From assembly GCA_900553605.1 (NCBI GenBank), contig USDX01000011.1, positions 1-56,269 of the forward strand: a stretch of DNA of 56,269 bases. Reading direction: 5' to 3'. The notes below the pieces were generated by a model. It was given only the letters and a program-made list of their open reading frames with translations, was not told where the DNA came from and ran no database searches. The number at the start of each line of letters is the position of its first letter. Position 1 is the stretch's first letter. Shown in pieces: positions 25,260-33,251 of this stretch. The translations under genes and the position numbers were made by a program. Source of the stretch: an uncultured Eggerthella sp. (GTDB lineage: Bacteria; Actinomycetota; Coriobacteriia; Coriobacteriales; Eggerthellaceae).

Positions 25260-26747
25260 CTAATTCGTTCCGAAGCGAGGACGGTTGCCCTTCTTCTTTT
25301 CGGATTCGCTGGTGTACAAGGGCACGTAGATGGTGAAGCACGCCCCTTCGTTAGGACGGCCTTCAACACGCACCCAGCCATTGTGCTGGTCCACGATTTC
25401 TTTCACTACAGAAAGGCCAACGCCCAAGCCCCCCGTTGCGCGAGCGCGACCCGAATCGGCGCGCCAGAAACGCTGGAATACCATCTTCGCTTCTTCGGGA
25501 GTAAGGCCAATACCCGTATCGCGAACGCTGATCTGCCCCATCAGCTCGCCCTTGCGCGCCGTGATGGTGATGGTGCCGCCTTCGGGGGTGTAGCGAACAG
25601 CATTGGAAATCAGGTTCGCCGTTGCTTGGCGAAGCAAGTCGGCATCGCCGTACACGTACACGTGCGGATCGTACTCGAATTCCAGGTTCAAGCCCTCTTC
25701 GTTGATGTAGGCCTGATGCGTTGCCACAACCGCCGACAGCATTTCGGTAAGGTCGACCTTCTGACGCTCTATGGGCTTGGTGCGGCTTTCCAGGCGCGAA
25801 AGCTTCAACAGCGCATCAACCAAACGGGAAAGGCGACGCACTTCGGAATTCAACGTTTCCAGACGCTCGGCATCGGGTTCGAACACGCCATCGATCATCG
25901 CCTCAACGGTGGACTGGATGGCCATAAGCGGCGTGCGCAGCTCATGGGCAACGTCGGTTACCAGCCTGCGCTCCAGCTTGCGGTTCTGCTCCACGGAATC
26001 TGCCATGGCGTCGAACATATTGCCCAATCGGGCAATTTCGTCGGTACCCTTCATACCGGTACGCGCCGAATAATCGCCCTCTTTTAGCGCCTTAGCCGTG
26101 TTCGTGATGCGACGAATGGGGGCGACAAGCGCGCGGGAGAACAGCACTCCCACCACAACCGAAATAGCCATTGCGATGAACGCAGCAAAAATCATGGCCT
26201 GGTACGACTTTTCACGGAATTCGGCATCTGTCTGGGTTAACAGCGTATCGGAGCCGTGCACCCGCACGAACACGGTGCCAACCTGATTCCCGTCGACATC
26301 AATGGCAGCCTTAGCCACATTGCCGCTCGACTCCTTCATGGCGGCCGCACCCAAAGCCTTGTCGGTTGAGTCGTCATACACGATGGCACCATTTTCGTCG
26401 CGCACCTGTACGTTGATGGAATCGTACAGAATGCTTGCCGAAGAAGCAGCGTTCAGGGCGCCACTATACCAATCGCCACGAGAAGCCTTGTAGCCCTGAG
26501 CAATAGAATCGGCCGTGGAATCGGCAACGCGCTGCACGTTTTCGCGCGTATAGGTTTGGAAGTGCTGCTCCCATACAAAGGAAAGCACCGCAATGGAAGA
26601 AAGCACCGTGATAAGGGAAACCGCTAGCATTACCAGCACGATGCGCTTGTTGAAAGAAAGGTTCAGCCCCTTCTTCTTTGCCGACTTTCCGTCTGGCTCC
26701 TCGCTGTCCGCCTGACTCCAGGTGGCATCGGTTGAATTTGCAGCCAT
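25260..26747 (-). CDS. Sensor histidine kinase (HAMP, HisKA, HATPase)
   Basis: The 495-aa membrane kinase has a short charged N-terminal tail and a first span near 35-57. An extracytoplasmic domain of ~110 residues has no recognised ligand motif. A second span lies near 175-197 and leads into a HAMP linker. The H-box is DVAHELRTPL; the ATP lid carries ANLISNAVRYTPEGG, RDTGIGLTPEE and GGLGVGLSVVKEI. AAAGGAG six bases before the ATG at 26747 fixes the start. The paired response regulator is immediately upstream, but a terminator-like hairpin with T6 (26777-26811) stands between them, so kinase levels may be set below those of the regulator. The signal sensed cannot be read. Confidence 0.94.
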   Translation of the reverse strand: MAANSTDATWSQADSEEPDGKSAKKKGLNLSFNKRIVLVMLAVSLITVLSSIAVLSFVWEQHFQTYTRENVQRVADSTADSIAQGYKASRGDWYSGALNAASSASILYDSINVQVRDENGAIVYDDSTDKALGAAAMKESSGNVAKAAIDVDGNQVGTVFVRVHGSDTLLTQTDAEFREKSYQAMIFAAFIAMAISVVVGVLFSRALVAPIRRITNTAKALKEGDYSARTGMKGTDEIARLGNMFDAMADSVEQNRKLERRLVTDVAHELRTPLMAIQSTVEAMIDGVFEPDAERLETLNSEVRRLSRLVDALLKLSRLESRTKPIERQKVDLTEMLSAVVATHQAYINEEGLNLEFEYDPHVYVYGDADLLRQATANLISNAVRYTPEGGTITITARKGELMGQISVRDTGIGLTPEEAKMVFQRFWRADSGRARATGGLGVGLSVVKEIVDQHNGWVRVEGRPNEGACFTIYVPLYTSESEKKKGNRPRFGTN

Positions 26748-26776
26748 CAGCAACTCCTTTCTGTGACAGCCCCAAT

Positions 26777-26811
26777 AAAAAAGCGCGCCCCGCCCGAAGG
26801 CAGAACGCGCT
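26777..26811 (-). terminator. Terminator-like hairpin between response regulator and kinase
   Basis: An outer AGCGCG/CGCGCT stem (26782-26787 with 26806-26811) encloses an inner CTGCC-TTCG-GGCGG stem and is followed by T6 on the minus strand. It sits 16 bp after the regulator stop and 30 bp before the kinase start, suggesting partial termination inside the operon. Confidence 0.75.
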
Positions 26812-26827
26812 GCAGGTTCCAAGGAAA

Positions 26828-27547
26828 CTAGTTGGCCTTCGTGGGATCCTCAAAACGGTATCCTACGCCATGCACGGTATGAAGCCACTTTGGATTGCGC
26901 GGATTGTCACCAATCTTGGCGCGAAGGTTCTTCACATGGGAGTCGATGGTGCGCTCATAGCCCTCGAAGTCGTAGCCCAGAACCTTTTCAACCAATTCCA
27001 TACGCGAGTACACGCGGCCAGGGTAGCGGCACAGCGTGGTGAGCAGCTTGAATTCGCTGGCGGTAAGGTCAACCTCTTCGCCGCTTACGAGGATCTTATG
27101 GCCCGAAATGTCGATGGTAAGCTCGCCGAATTCCAGCACTTCGCGCTGAGGCTCAGATTCGGAATGCACGCGACGCAGAAGGGCGCGTACGCGAGCAACC
27201 AATTCGCGGGGGCTGAAGGGCTTGATAAGGTAGTCGTCCGCGCCCAGTTCGAGGCCGATAATGCGGTCTTCCACTTCACCCTTAGCGGTGAGCATGATGA
27301 TGGGCGTGTCGGAGTTGTCGCGGATAACGCGGCATACGCGCTCGCCGGGAACACGAGGAAGCATCAGGTCGAGCACAACCAGATCGAAATGGTGCTTGGA
27401 AAACTCTTCCAGGGCTTCCTGGCCATCGCCCACGGCGGTTACCCAATAGTTCTCGCGTTCGAGATATGCCGCCACCGCATCGCGAATGGCTTTTTCGTCT
27501 TCCACGAGAAGGATACGACGAGTGCTTTCGTTCATTGAAGAAGTCAT
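26828..27547 (-). CDS. OmpR/PhoB-family response regulator
   Basis: The 239-aa protein has a receiver domain (about 8-120) with the acidic pocket in LLVEDE, the phospho-acceptor Asp in VVLDLMLPRVPGE, and the switch Thr/Lys in IIMLTAKGE. A C-terminal winged helix follows (about 140-235; SEFKLLTTLCRYPGRVYSR and RTIDSHVKNLRAKIG). It binds DNA as a dimer when phosphorylated by its kinase, encoded just downstream. The ATG at 27547 is chosen from GGAGG five bases upstream. A divergent exported-protein gene begins 270 bp away and is a plausible target, but no direct-repeat binding site is evident. Confidence 0.95.
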   Translation of the reverse strand: MTSSMNESTRRILLVEDEKAIRDAVAAYLERENYWVTAVGDGQEALEEFSKHHFDLVVLDLMLPRVPGERVCRVIRDNSDTPIIMLTAKGEVEDRIIGLELGADDYLIKPFSPRELVARVRALLRRVHSESEPQREVLEFGELTIDISGHKILVSGEEVDLTASEFKLLTTLCRYPGRVYSRMELVEKVLGYDFEGYERTIDSHVKNLRAKIGDNPRNPKWLHTVHGVGYRFEDPTKAN

Positions 27548-27698
27548 CAATGCCTCCTGACAGGTATCGAAAAGCCCATACGGGCTTTATCTGCACATGC
27601 AGCGCAGCCAAAATGCAAACAAGACGGCTGCGGACTCTGGGGCCAACGGCACGATGCGCTGCTGCACATAACGCGCTAGAGGCGCCCAGGCGCCATTT

Positions 27699-27718
27699 GC
27701 AATTATTGTATCAATTGC
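27699..27718. promoter_or_regulatory. Inverted repeat in the divergent promoter region
   Basis: GCAATT-8-AATTGC lies midway between the response-regulator gene (minus) and the Tat-protein gene (plus), next to a GGCGCC-CA-GGCGCC repeat at 27681-27694. A regulator site is possible; the A/T-rich arms could also be promoter sequence. Confidence 0.3.
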
Positions 27719-27815
27719 CAGAACAGGAGCCATAAGCGGACACCCAAATGTCACAATACCCCTCAGCAGTACCCGCCCAACCGTGGCGCGGGAAAGCACC
27801 ACATCAGGAGAATAC

Positions 27816-29348
27816 GTGCCCACTAAACGCAGTCAAAATATTCCCGGCAAAGCCCCTCGCCCCTCTCGCAATTCGCACAACCGCAGCGCAGGGGTTCGCG
27901 GAGGCAGCACGCGGGGCGCTCATTCCGCCCGCAAAGCAGCTCCACAGGGCTTTTCCACTTCTGCGCCCAGAAGCCGCTCGGCGTTCGGGCCATCTGCGAA
28001 AACGAAGGGCAAAGGCGGATTCTCAAACGCTTCTTCCCATGGATTCGGCCCCGCATTCAACCAAGTTGCCAGCGGCGTTTCCGCAAAGAAGTCGGGCCCC
28101 GAAGTGCTGCTTACGCGCAGGAACCTGCTTATCGGAGCGGGCGCTATCGCGGGCGTTGCCGCTTTAGGCGGCGGGCTTTCGCTTGCCACCAACGCGCTGG
28201 AGGGCAAAAAAGAAACCACCGTGGATAGCATCAGCGTTCCCGAAGATGCGGTGAATGCCCTTTCGGATTACAGCCAAACCGACTACACGCAGCACGTGAA
28301 GGCGGCAGGAAGCTACAAGCTCACGTACGGAACCCTGGTGTGGGCCGACAACGACACCGTTGCCGCCTGCCTGGTACCCGGCGAATCGGCAAGCCCCCTG
28401 AACACAGTAAGCCTGCTGTACCTTTCAAGCGGCAAAACCGCTTCGATACTTTCCGCTGCTCAAGGCGCTGACGAAGGATACGAAATCGTCGATGTGCGCT
28501 GCAGCGAAAACGGCATTGTTTGGACGGAATCGAGCGCCTACGAATCTGCTTGGCGCGTATACACCGCAAAGCTATCCAATGGCAGCGCCGCTTCCATCAC
28601 CCAGGTTGACCAGGGCGATGGCAATTGGCTTATTCCTTCTATTGCCGCCGTGGGCGAAACCGCGTTCTGGCAAGTATGCCCCAACACCTCAGGAGAATCT
28701 GCCGCCGAACGAAGCGCCCTCAAAAGCGCGCGATTCGGCTCTGGCGACGTAGCTGTTCCCTACACCTCGAAAAAGGCCTTCGCCACACGCGTAACCGCAG
28801 CTGACGATGGCGTGGTAATCACGCCGCGCGCCGAAGCACAGGGCACCTACTACCAGCTCACCAAGATTTCAGCCAAAGACAATTCCACCGTCGACCAGAT
28901 GACGCTCCCCTCTTCCATGACGCCCGACTTGGCAGGCTACGGCCGCAGCGGTTTTTCGTTTGGGTTCAGCAGCATCTACAACTTCGGTGGCGGCATTGCC
29001 AACTTGGGCACTTACACGCCGCGTTCGGCGGCGAACGCCTACCACTACGACGACCTGCAGTGGTTCCGTTTCTCGCGCTCGCCCATTACCGCCCCCTGTT
29101 GGTCGGGCGAATGGTTTGTGGTGAAATCCACCACTGCCCTGTGCGGCGTTAACTTTGGCAGCAAGAGCTACTTCGCTATCGACACGCCAAGCGGCTGCGA
29201 CACCTACGGCGAGCACCTGGTTTCCACAGGCACTCGCTCTTCATTCGTGGGTCTCTCGCAAATCACCGACGACAACGACAGCAACAACGACCACGCCCTC
29301 GTGCGCGTCTTCACGCCCATCAAGGGCAGCATCGACAACGCATTTTAG
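27816..29348 (+). CDS. Tat-type exported protein of unknown function
   Basis: The ~510-aa protein has an unusually long basic, Ser/Arg/Gly-rich N-terminus (1-98). A twin-arginine-like signal follows (LTRRNLLIGAGAIAGVAALG; Arg pair at 101-102), and then ~390 residues of beta-rich sequence with spaced aromatic/Gly motifs (YGTLVWADNDTV, NGIVWTESSAYESAWRVY, NWLIPSIAAVGETAFWQV), the rhythm of a beta-propeller. The start is the GTG at 27816: AGGAG lies five bases upstream, and a longer frame from 27783 has none. The disordered stretch before the signal is odd for Tat substrates. The signal may remain as an anchor. It is divergent from the two-component pair and may be controlled by it. No enzyme motif seen. 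Confidence 0.8.
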   Translation: MPTKRSQNIPGKAPRPSRNSHNRSAGVRGGSTRGAHSARKAAPQGFSTSAPRSRSAFGPSAKTKGKGGFSNASSHGFGPAFNQVASGVSAKKSGPEVLLTRRNLLIGAGAIAGVAALGGGLSLATNALEGKKETTVDSISVPEDAVNALSDYSQTDYTQHVKAAGSYKLTYGTLVWADNDTVAACLVPGESASPLNTVSLLYLSSGKTASILSAAQGADEGYEIVDVRCSENGIVWTESSAYESAWRVYTAKLSNGSAASITQVDQGDGNWLIPSIAAVGETAFWQVCPNTSGESAAERSALKSARFGSGDVAVPYTSKKAFATRVTAADDGVVITPRAEAQGTYYQLTKISAKDNSTVDQMTLPSSMTPDLAGYGRSGFSFGFSSIYNFGGGIANLGTYTPRSAANAYHYDDLQWFRFSRSPITAPCWSGEWFVVKSTTALCGVNFGSKSYFAIDTPSGCDTYGEHLVSTGTRSSFVGLSQITDDNDSNNDHALVRVFTPIKGSIDNAF

Positions 29349-29508
29349 GTGATGCGTGGCGGCGCGGTGCCGTCTCGGTATCCTGCAGTCCTGGCCTGCC
29401 GCCCTTCAGTCCTGGCTCAGCATTCTGCAGTCCCGCTCCGTCAGCCTTTAATCCTCACCCCACCGTTCCTCAGTCCTGGCTCTTTACTTCGATCAGCTTC
29501 GCGCTCCT

Positions 29509-29680
29509 TTCACGGAATCGACCCCGCCGGCAGCGGCGAAGTCTCACGCGCCCTTCACGGGATCAACCCCGTTGCTACCGCCGAAGCCCCAGTCGCCCAT
29601 CGCCGGATTGCTCCGCTGCTGCCGCCGAAGTCTCACGTATCTTTTGCGGGATTTGCCCCGTCGAGGCGGTTTGCTCGTTG
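29509..29680. repeat. Tandem repeat with an exact 45-bp period (~3.8 copies)
   Basis: Units start at 29509, 29554, 29599 and 29644. Shared words are TTCACGGGATC-like starts, a CCCCG block ~15 bases in, and CCGCCGAAGTCTCACG-like ends. Copies differ at many positions but the spacing is exact. Confidence 0.8.
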
Positions 29681-29845
29681 CAAAAAACAAAAATCCCGCC
29701 ATTTTTGCAACTTTTTTGCGATTGCGGACTCCCCTCCATCCCTAAAAAGCAGAATCGGACCGCAACACAGCTGGATCACCTGCATTTTTGCGTCTCAATC
29801 CGCAATTGGAAGGTTCCAAACAATCCGCAATCGCAAAAAAGTTGC
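29677..29845. repeat. Nested inverted repeats sharing one arm
   Basis: A perfect 10-bp inverted repeat (GTTGCAAAAA 29677-29686 with 29702-29711) overlaps the left arm of a perfect 22-bp inverted repeat (29707-29728 with 29824-29845; arms contain GCAACTTTTTTGCGATTG). The 95-bp interior has a further AATCCGCAAT copy at 29798. The two structures compete for GCAAC at 29707-29711. Confidence 0.85.
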
Positions 29846-29997
29846 ACCGCAAGCCGATTATTTGTTTTTGAGCCCCCGGGGATGGCTTCAGGACAGGTCT
29901 GGAGCATCCCGGGAAGACAACGATGCGAGCGGGGGTCGGCTCGGCCCTGGGGGACACCCTCGGGGCGGTCCCGCGAAGCGACCGCTCGCAACATTGC

Positions 29998-30031
29998 AAA
30001 AAAAAGAGGACATCCGGCTTCGGATGCCCTC
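29998..30031 (-). terminator. Terminator of purB
   Basis: An 11-bp stem with one mismatch (30006-30016 with 30021-30031, GCTT loop) followed by T8 on the minus strand, about 48 bp after the purB stop. Confidence 0.85.
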
Positions 30032-30079
30032 GCTTTGTTTTCAAACGATATTGCGCCTACCTAGCACTTACGCCCTACT

Positions 30080-31423
30080 CTAGAACTCAAGTTCCTTCAA
30101 CCGATCGAATACCACGTCTTTACGCGTAAGGAAGTCCCACGGGTCGAAGATCTCGTCGAGCGTTTCCTTGGAAAGCTTGGCCTCGGGGTCGGCTTCCAAG
30201 TTCTCGCGATAGGTGGGGCCATCAACAGCGTTCTGGATGTCGGCCCATACCTTCATAGCGTTACGCTGAACGATAACGTATGCGTCTTCGCGCGTGATGC
30301 CGGTCTGAACCAGGGCAAGCAGCACCTTCGAAGAGAAGATGAGGCCCTTGGTGCGCCACAGGTTGTGCTCCATCTTGGCAGGATAGGTCTGTAGGCCGTC
30401 AAGCATCCACTGCATCTTGCCGAACATATAATCCAGCGCAATGAAGCTATCCGCCATGGCAACGCGCTCTGCGCCAGAGTGGCTAATGTCGCGCTCGTAC
30501 CACAGAGCAACGTCGTCAAGCGCTACCTGAGCGTTGGACTTAACCACACGGGAAAGGCCGCATACACGCTCCGCAGTGATGGGGTTGCGCTTATGGGGCA
30601 TAGCAGAAGAACCCTTCTGACCCTTGGCAAACGGCTCTTCAGCCTCGATAACGTCAGACTGCTGAAGCAGACGAACCTGCATAGCAATGGACTCCAACGT
30701 GGAAGCGGTAACAGCCAACGCCGTCATAACCTGGGCATGGCGGTCACGTGCCAAAACCTGCGTGGAAAGCGGGTCGGGCGTAAGGCCAAGCTTTTCGCAG
30801 ACATACTGCTCTACGAATGGGTCGATGCTGGAGTAGGTTCCAACAGCACCGCTGATTGCGCCCGTTGCTGCAACCTTGCGAGCCTCCTGCAGACGCGTCT
30901 GAGCGCGCTTCAAGGCCCAAGCCCAGCTGCCGAACTTCATGCCGAACGTCATGGGCTCAGCATGGATGCCGTGGGTGCGGCCCACGCACAGGGTTTCCTG
31001 GAATTCAAAAGCGCGGCGCTTGCAGGTTTCACCCAGCAGAGCAACGTCCTTCAGAATGATGTCCAGCGCCTGGGTAATCTGATAGGAAAGAGCCGTATCG
31101 CCCAAGTCGGATGAAGTCATACCGTAATGAACCCAACGGCTGGGAGGCTCGGTTCCCTCGGGAACGTCAGCATCGATGTACTCCGCCATGTTGGTGGTGA
31201 AGGCGATTACATCGTGGTTGGTAACCTTTTCGATCTCGTCGATGCGCTCAACAGTGAAGTCTGCATGCTTGCGGATCCAAGCAGCCTCTTCCTTGGTGAT
31301 GCCCGATTTGCCCAATTCGGCCTGGGCTTCGCATGCCAGAATCTCGATTTCCTTCCAGATCTCGAACTTGTTCTGGAGCTCCCAAATAGCACCCATTTCG
31401 GGGCGGGTGTAGCGACCGATCAT
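30080..31423 (-). CDS. purB: Adenylosuccinate lyase
   Basis: The 447-aa fumarase/aspartase-superfamily enzyme cleaves SAICAR and adenylosuccinate with release of fumarate, acting twice in purine synthesis. Visible blocks: RYTRPEMGAIW at the start, VHYGMTSSDLGDTA, the catalytic histidine region GRTHGIHAEPMTFG, and the mobile-loop signature GSSAMPHKRNPI with the catalytic serine. GGAGG lies six bases before the ATG. Length is normal. It stands alone between its terminator and the TrkA-type genes. Confidence 0.97.
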   Translation of the reverse strand: MIGRYTRPEMGAIWELQNKFEIWKEIEILACEAQAELGKSGITKEEAAWIRKHADFTVERIDEIEKVTNHDVIAFTTNMAEYIDADVPEGTEPPSRWVHYGMTSSDLGDTALSYQITQALDIILKDVALLGETCKRRAFEFQETLCVGRTHGIHAEPMTFGMKFGSWAWALKRAQTRLQEARKVAATGAISGAVGTYSSIDPFVEQYVCEKLGLTPDPLSTQVLARDRHAQVMTALAVTASTLESIAMQVRLLQQSDVIEAEEPFAKGQKGSSAMPHKRNPITAERVCGLSRVVKSNAQVALDDVALWYERDISHSGAERVAMADSFIALDYMFGKMQWMLDGLQTYPAKMEHNLWRTKGLIFSSKVLLALVQTGITREDAYVIVQRNAMKVWADIQNAVDGPTYRENLEADPEAKLSKETLDEIFDPWDFLTRKDVVFDRLKELEF

Positions 31424-31512
31424 TCGATTCCTCCCTTTACGTATGCCTTACCAGGCAACTGACTGAGACCATATTCTACCAACATAAAACACGCGAACGC
31501 CCACGGCAACCG

Positions 31513-32184
31513 TTACAACGAACGCACGATTTCGCGAGCACGAGCCAGAAGATCGGTATCCGCCGCAACGATAACCTGATCACCTGGGAAAATGCGCGTT
31601 TCGCTGTTCACTACCTCCACATCGTCTTGGTGTGAAACAGCGATTATGCGAATACCTTCGTCGAATTCAATATCGAGCGCTCGCACGCCTTTGTAGTTGT
31701 CGTGGTTGCGCATGGTGGGGACTTTGATGTCCAGCAAGCCAATCTGGTCGCTGGTAAGAGAAACGGCAACGCCCATAGATCCAAGCATGGCTTCTTCCTG
31801 AATCATGTTCGCGATCATTACTGTGGAAGAAACACTTTCAATGCCCAAGCGTCGAAAAATTCGCAAATTCTTGGGGCTGTTCACGCGAGCAATGCAGCGC
31901 GGCACATCAAACACGCGCGAGGCAATCTCGCACGCAGCAAGGTTGTCTTCATCTTGCCCGGTTGCCGCCACGAACACATCGGCCGATTGCATAGCCGCAT
32001 CTTCCTGGACGGAAGCCGAGCAGCCATCACCGCTGATAACCAGGCAAGAACCATCGATGGTTTCCGCCAGGCGGCGTGCTTGGGCATCGCATTTTTCAAT
32101 CAAGGCAACCTGGTTGTCTTCGCGCAAAAGGGTGCCCGCAAGATATGCGCCGAGCTTGCCGCCGCCAACGATAACGATATACAC
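31513..32184 (-). CDS. trkA: TrkA-type K+ transport regulator (second copy)
   Basis: The 223-aa cytoplasmic protein has an RCK N-domain, a Rossmann fold with VIVGGGKLGAYLAGTLL and the acidic end of strand two in VALIEKCD, that binds NAD(H) or ATP. A TrkA-C domain follows (about 140-220; LLDIKVPTMR, PGDQVIVAADTD). It gates a Trk/Ktr-type potassium channel. Its start is 11 bp after the upstream paralogue, so the pair is one operon, the layout of actinobacterial tandem TrkA genes (ceoB/ceoC). No TrkH/KtrB membrane subunit is in the window. Confidence 0.92.
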   Translation of the reverse strand: MYIVIVGGGKLGAYLAGTLLREDNQVALIEKCDAQARRLAETIDGSCLVISGDGCSASVQEDAAMQSADVFVAATGQDEDNLAACEIASRVFDVPRCIARVNSPKNLRIFRRLGIESVSSTVMIANMIQEEAMLGSMGVAVSLTSDQIGLLDIKVPTMRNHDNYKGVRALDIEFDEGIRIIAVSHQDDVEVVNSETRIFPGDQVIVAADTDLLARAREIVRSL

Positions 32185-32195
32185 CGCAACCCCCC

Positions 32196-32855
32196 CTAAT
32201 CCTGTGCGTACTTCGCGATAGCGGGAAGCATCGCATGCGAAACCACGGCGAGCACCGCATCTCCGTGGTACAAGATGCTCGAAGGCGAAGGAATAGAACT
32301 TACCGTGCCGTCGGCGCGCTCAAAAGCGCATACGCGAATGCCATGGCGGCTTTCAAGGTCGGCAACCTTGATGGATTTCTGCCCCACTTCGGAAAGGTTA
32401 AGGGCGAACTGAAGCACCTCGAAATCTCCGAACGTGGCAATATGGTCGCCAATGCCCGATATAGCCTTTGAGAATATCTCCTCGGCAACCAGCGTGGTGC
32501 CGCATACATAGTCGATACCCAGCTGCAGGTAGGTTCGCTCGTGGCTGCTGTCGTACAAGCGCGCCACAGCGTGAGGCACATCGTACAAACGACGAGCAAT
32601 TTCAACCACCATGAGGTTCGCGTTGTCGCTCTGGGTTACTGCAGCCACAAAGTCGCATTCCTCGATGCCGGCGTTCACCAAAATCTCTTCGTCATAGCCC
32701 ACACCCACAAAGGTCGAGCCGTTGAAGTCGCGGCCCAGCGCGACGAAAGCCGAAGGATCGCGGTCGATTACGCATACGTTGTTGTCATGCTCGGAGAGCA
32801 TCAGGGCCAAACGCGAACCAACGCGGCCGCAGCCCACAATAATAATGTCACTCAC
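32196..32855 (-). CDS. trkA: TrkA-type K+ transport regulator (first copy)
   Basis: This paralogue of the next gene has the RCK Rossmann motif IIIVGCGRVGSRLALML, CVIDRDPSAF and a C-terminal TrkA-C domain. The start is uncertain. The GTG at 32855 gives the usual family N-terminus two residues before the first strand and 219 aa, but its ribosome site is poor; ATGs at 32891 and 32921 in the same frame would add 12-22 residues and have no better site. A perfect 20-bp palindrome (32949-32968) lies just upstream and may regulate the pair. The two subunits probably form a hetero-octameric ring on the channel; this is by family analogy. Confidence 0.9.
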   Translation of the reverse strand: MSDIIIVGCGRVGSRLALMLSEHDNNVCVIDRDPSAFVALGRDFNGSTFVGVGYDEEILVNAGIEECDFVAAVTQSDNANLMVVEIARRLYDVPHAVARLYDSSHERTYLQLGIDYVCGTTLVAEEIFSKAISGIGDHIATFGDFEVLQFALNLSEVGQKSIKVADLESRHGIRVCAFERADGTVSSIPSPSSILYHGDAVLAVVSHAMLPAIAKYAQD

Positions 32856-32948
32856 ATCTATCGCGGCGCCTTGTGCGCGCCGCACCTCCATCTTAATCGC
32901 AGTGAAACCAGGCGAATCCATCACAGTGAACAGGCGTTATGTTCCTTG

Positions 32949-32968
32949 GGCTGAGCCATGGCTCAGCC
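32949..32968. promoter_or_regulatory. Perfect 20-bp palindrome upstream of the trkA pair
   Basis: GGCTGAGCCA is followed directly by its exact reverse complement. With no loop it fits a dimeric-repressor operator better than an RNA terminator. The rest of 32925-33216 shows no gene. Confidence 0.45.
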
Positions 32969-33218
32969 ACCCGAACCTGCCTGCCCATACAAAAGCGGAT
33001 GACACGCACGGCTATTGCTAATTTCAGTTGTCCTTATTGCTTGGGCGGGCACTTCCATTGCGTACGCCAGCACACAGAAGAAAGCGCCCCGCTTAGAATG
33101 GCGCACTGCGAAAACAGCCGTTCCCGCAGCCACCGCTTCTGCTGGATAGTTTAGAAGATCAGGGAACTCAACTCAAAGCCCACGCATTCCAACGATTGAA
33201 AACATGTGCTGGGAAAAC

Positions 33219-33246
33219 AAAAAACGCCGGCCCGTAGGCCGACGTT
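33219..33246 (-). terminator. Terminator of the RlpA-like gene
   Basis: A 10-bp stem with one G-T pair (33223-33232 with 33237-33246) and T6 on the minus strand, 5 bp after the stop codon. Confidence 0.85.
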
Positions 33247-33251
33247 AACCA

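Larger units (their letters stand above)
29349..30079. other. 731-bp repeat-rich gap between convergent genes
   Basis: No credible gene: a plus-strand open frame through it lacks a ribosome site and reads as Pro/Ser/Arg-rich noise. The first part (29380-29490) repeats imperfect CAGTCCTGGC words, followed by the 45-bp repeats and nested palindromes listed separately. Then comes GC-rich sequence (29869-29990) with a small GCGGTC/GACCGC hairpin at 29965-29985, and the purB terminator. Confidence 0.6.

Noticed and set aside
25009..25341. Minus-strand frame with GLGLESR-type repeats between the kinase gene and purC
   Set aside because: The repeats come from the underlying DNA repeat; the frame overlaps the kinase gene and terminator and has no start signal.
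29509..29680. Possible CRISPR array
   Set aside because: The units are directly adjacent with no unique spacers and diverge strongly between copies; no cas genes are near.
29349..30083. 244-codon plus-strand frame across the repeat gap
   Set aside because: No ribosome site, low-complexity Pro/Ser/Arg composition, and it runs through hairpins and a terminator for the opposite strand.
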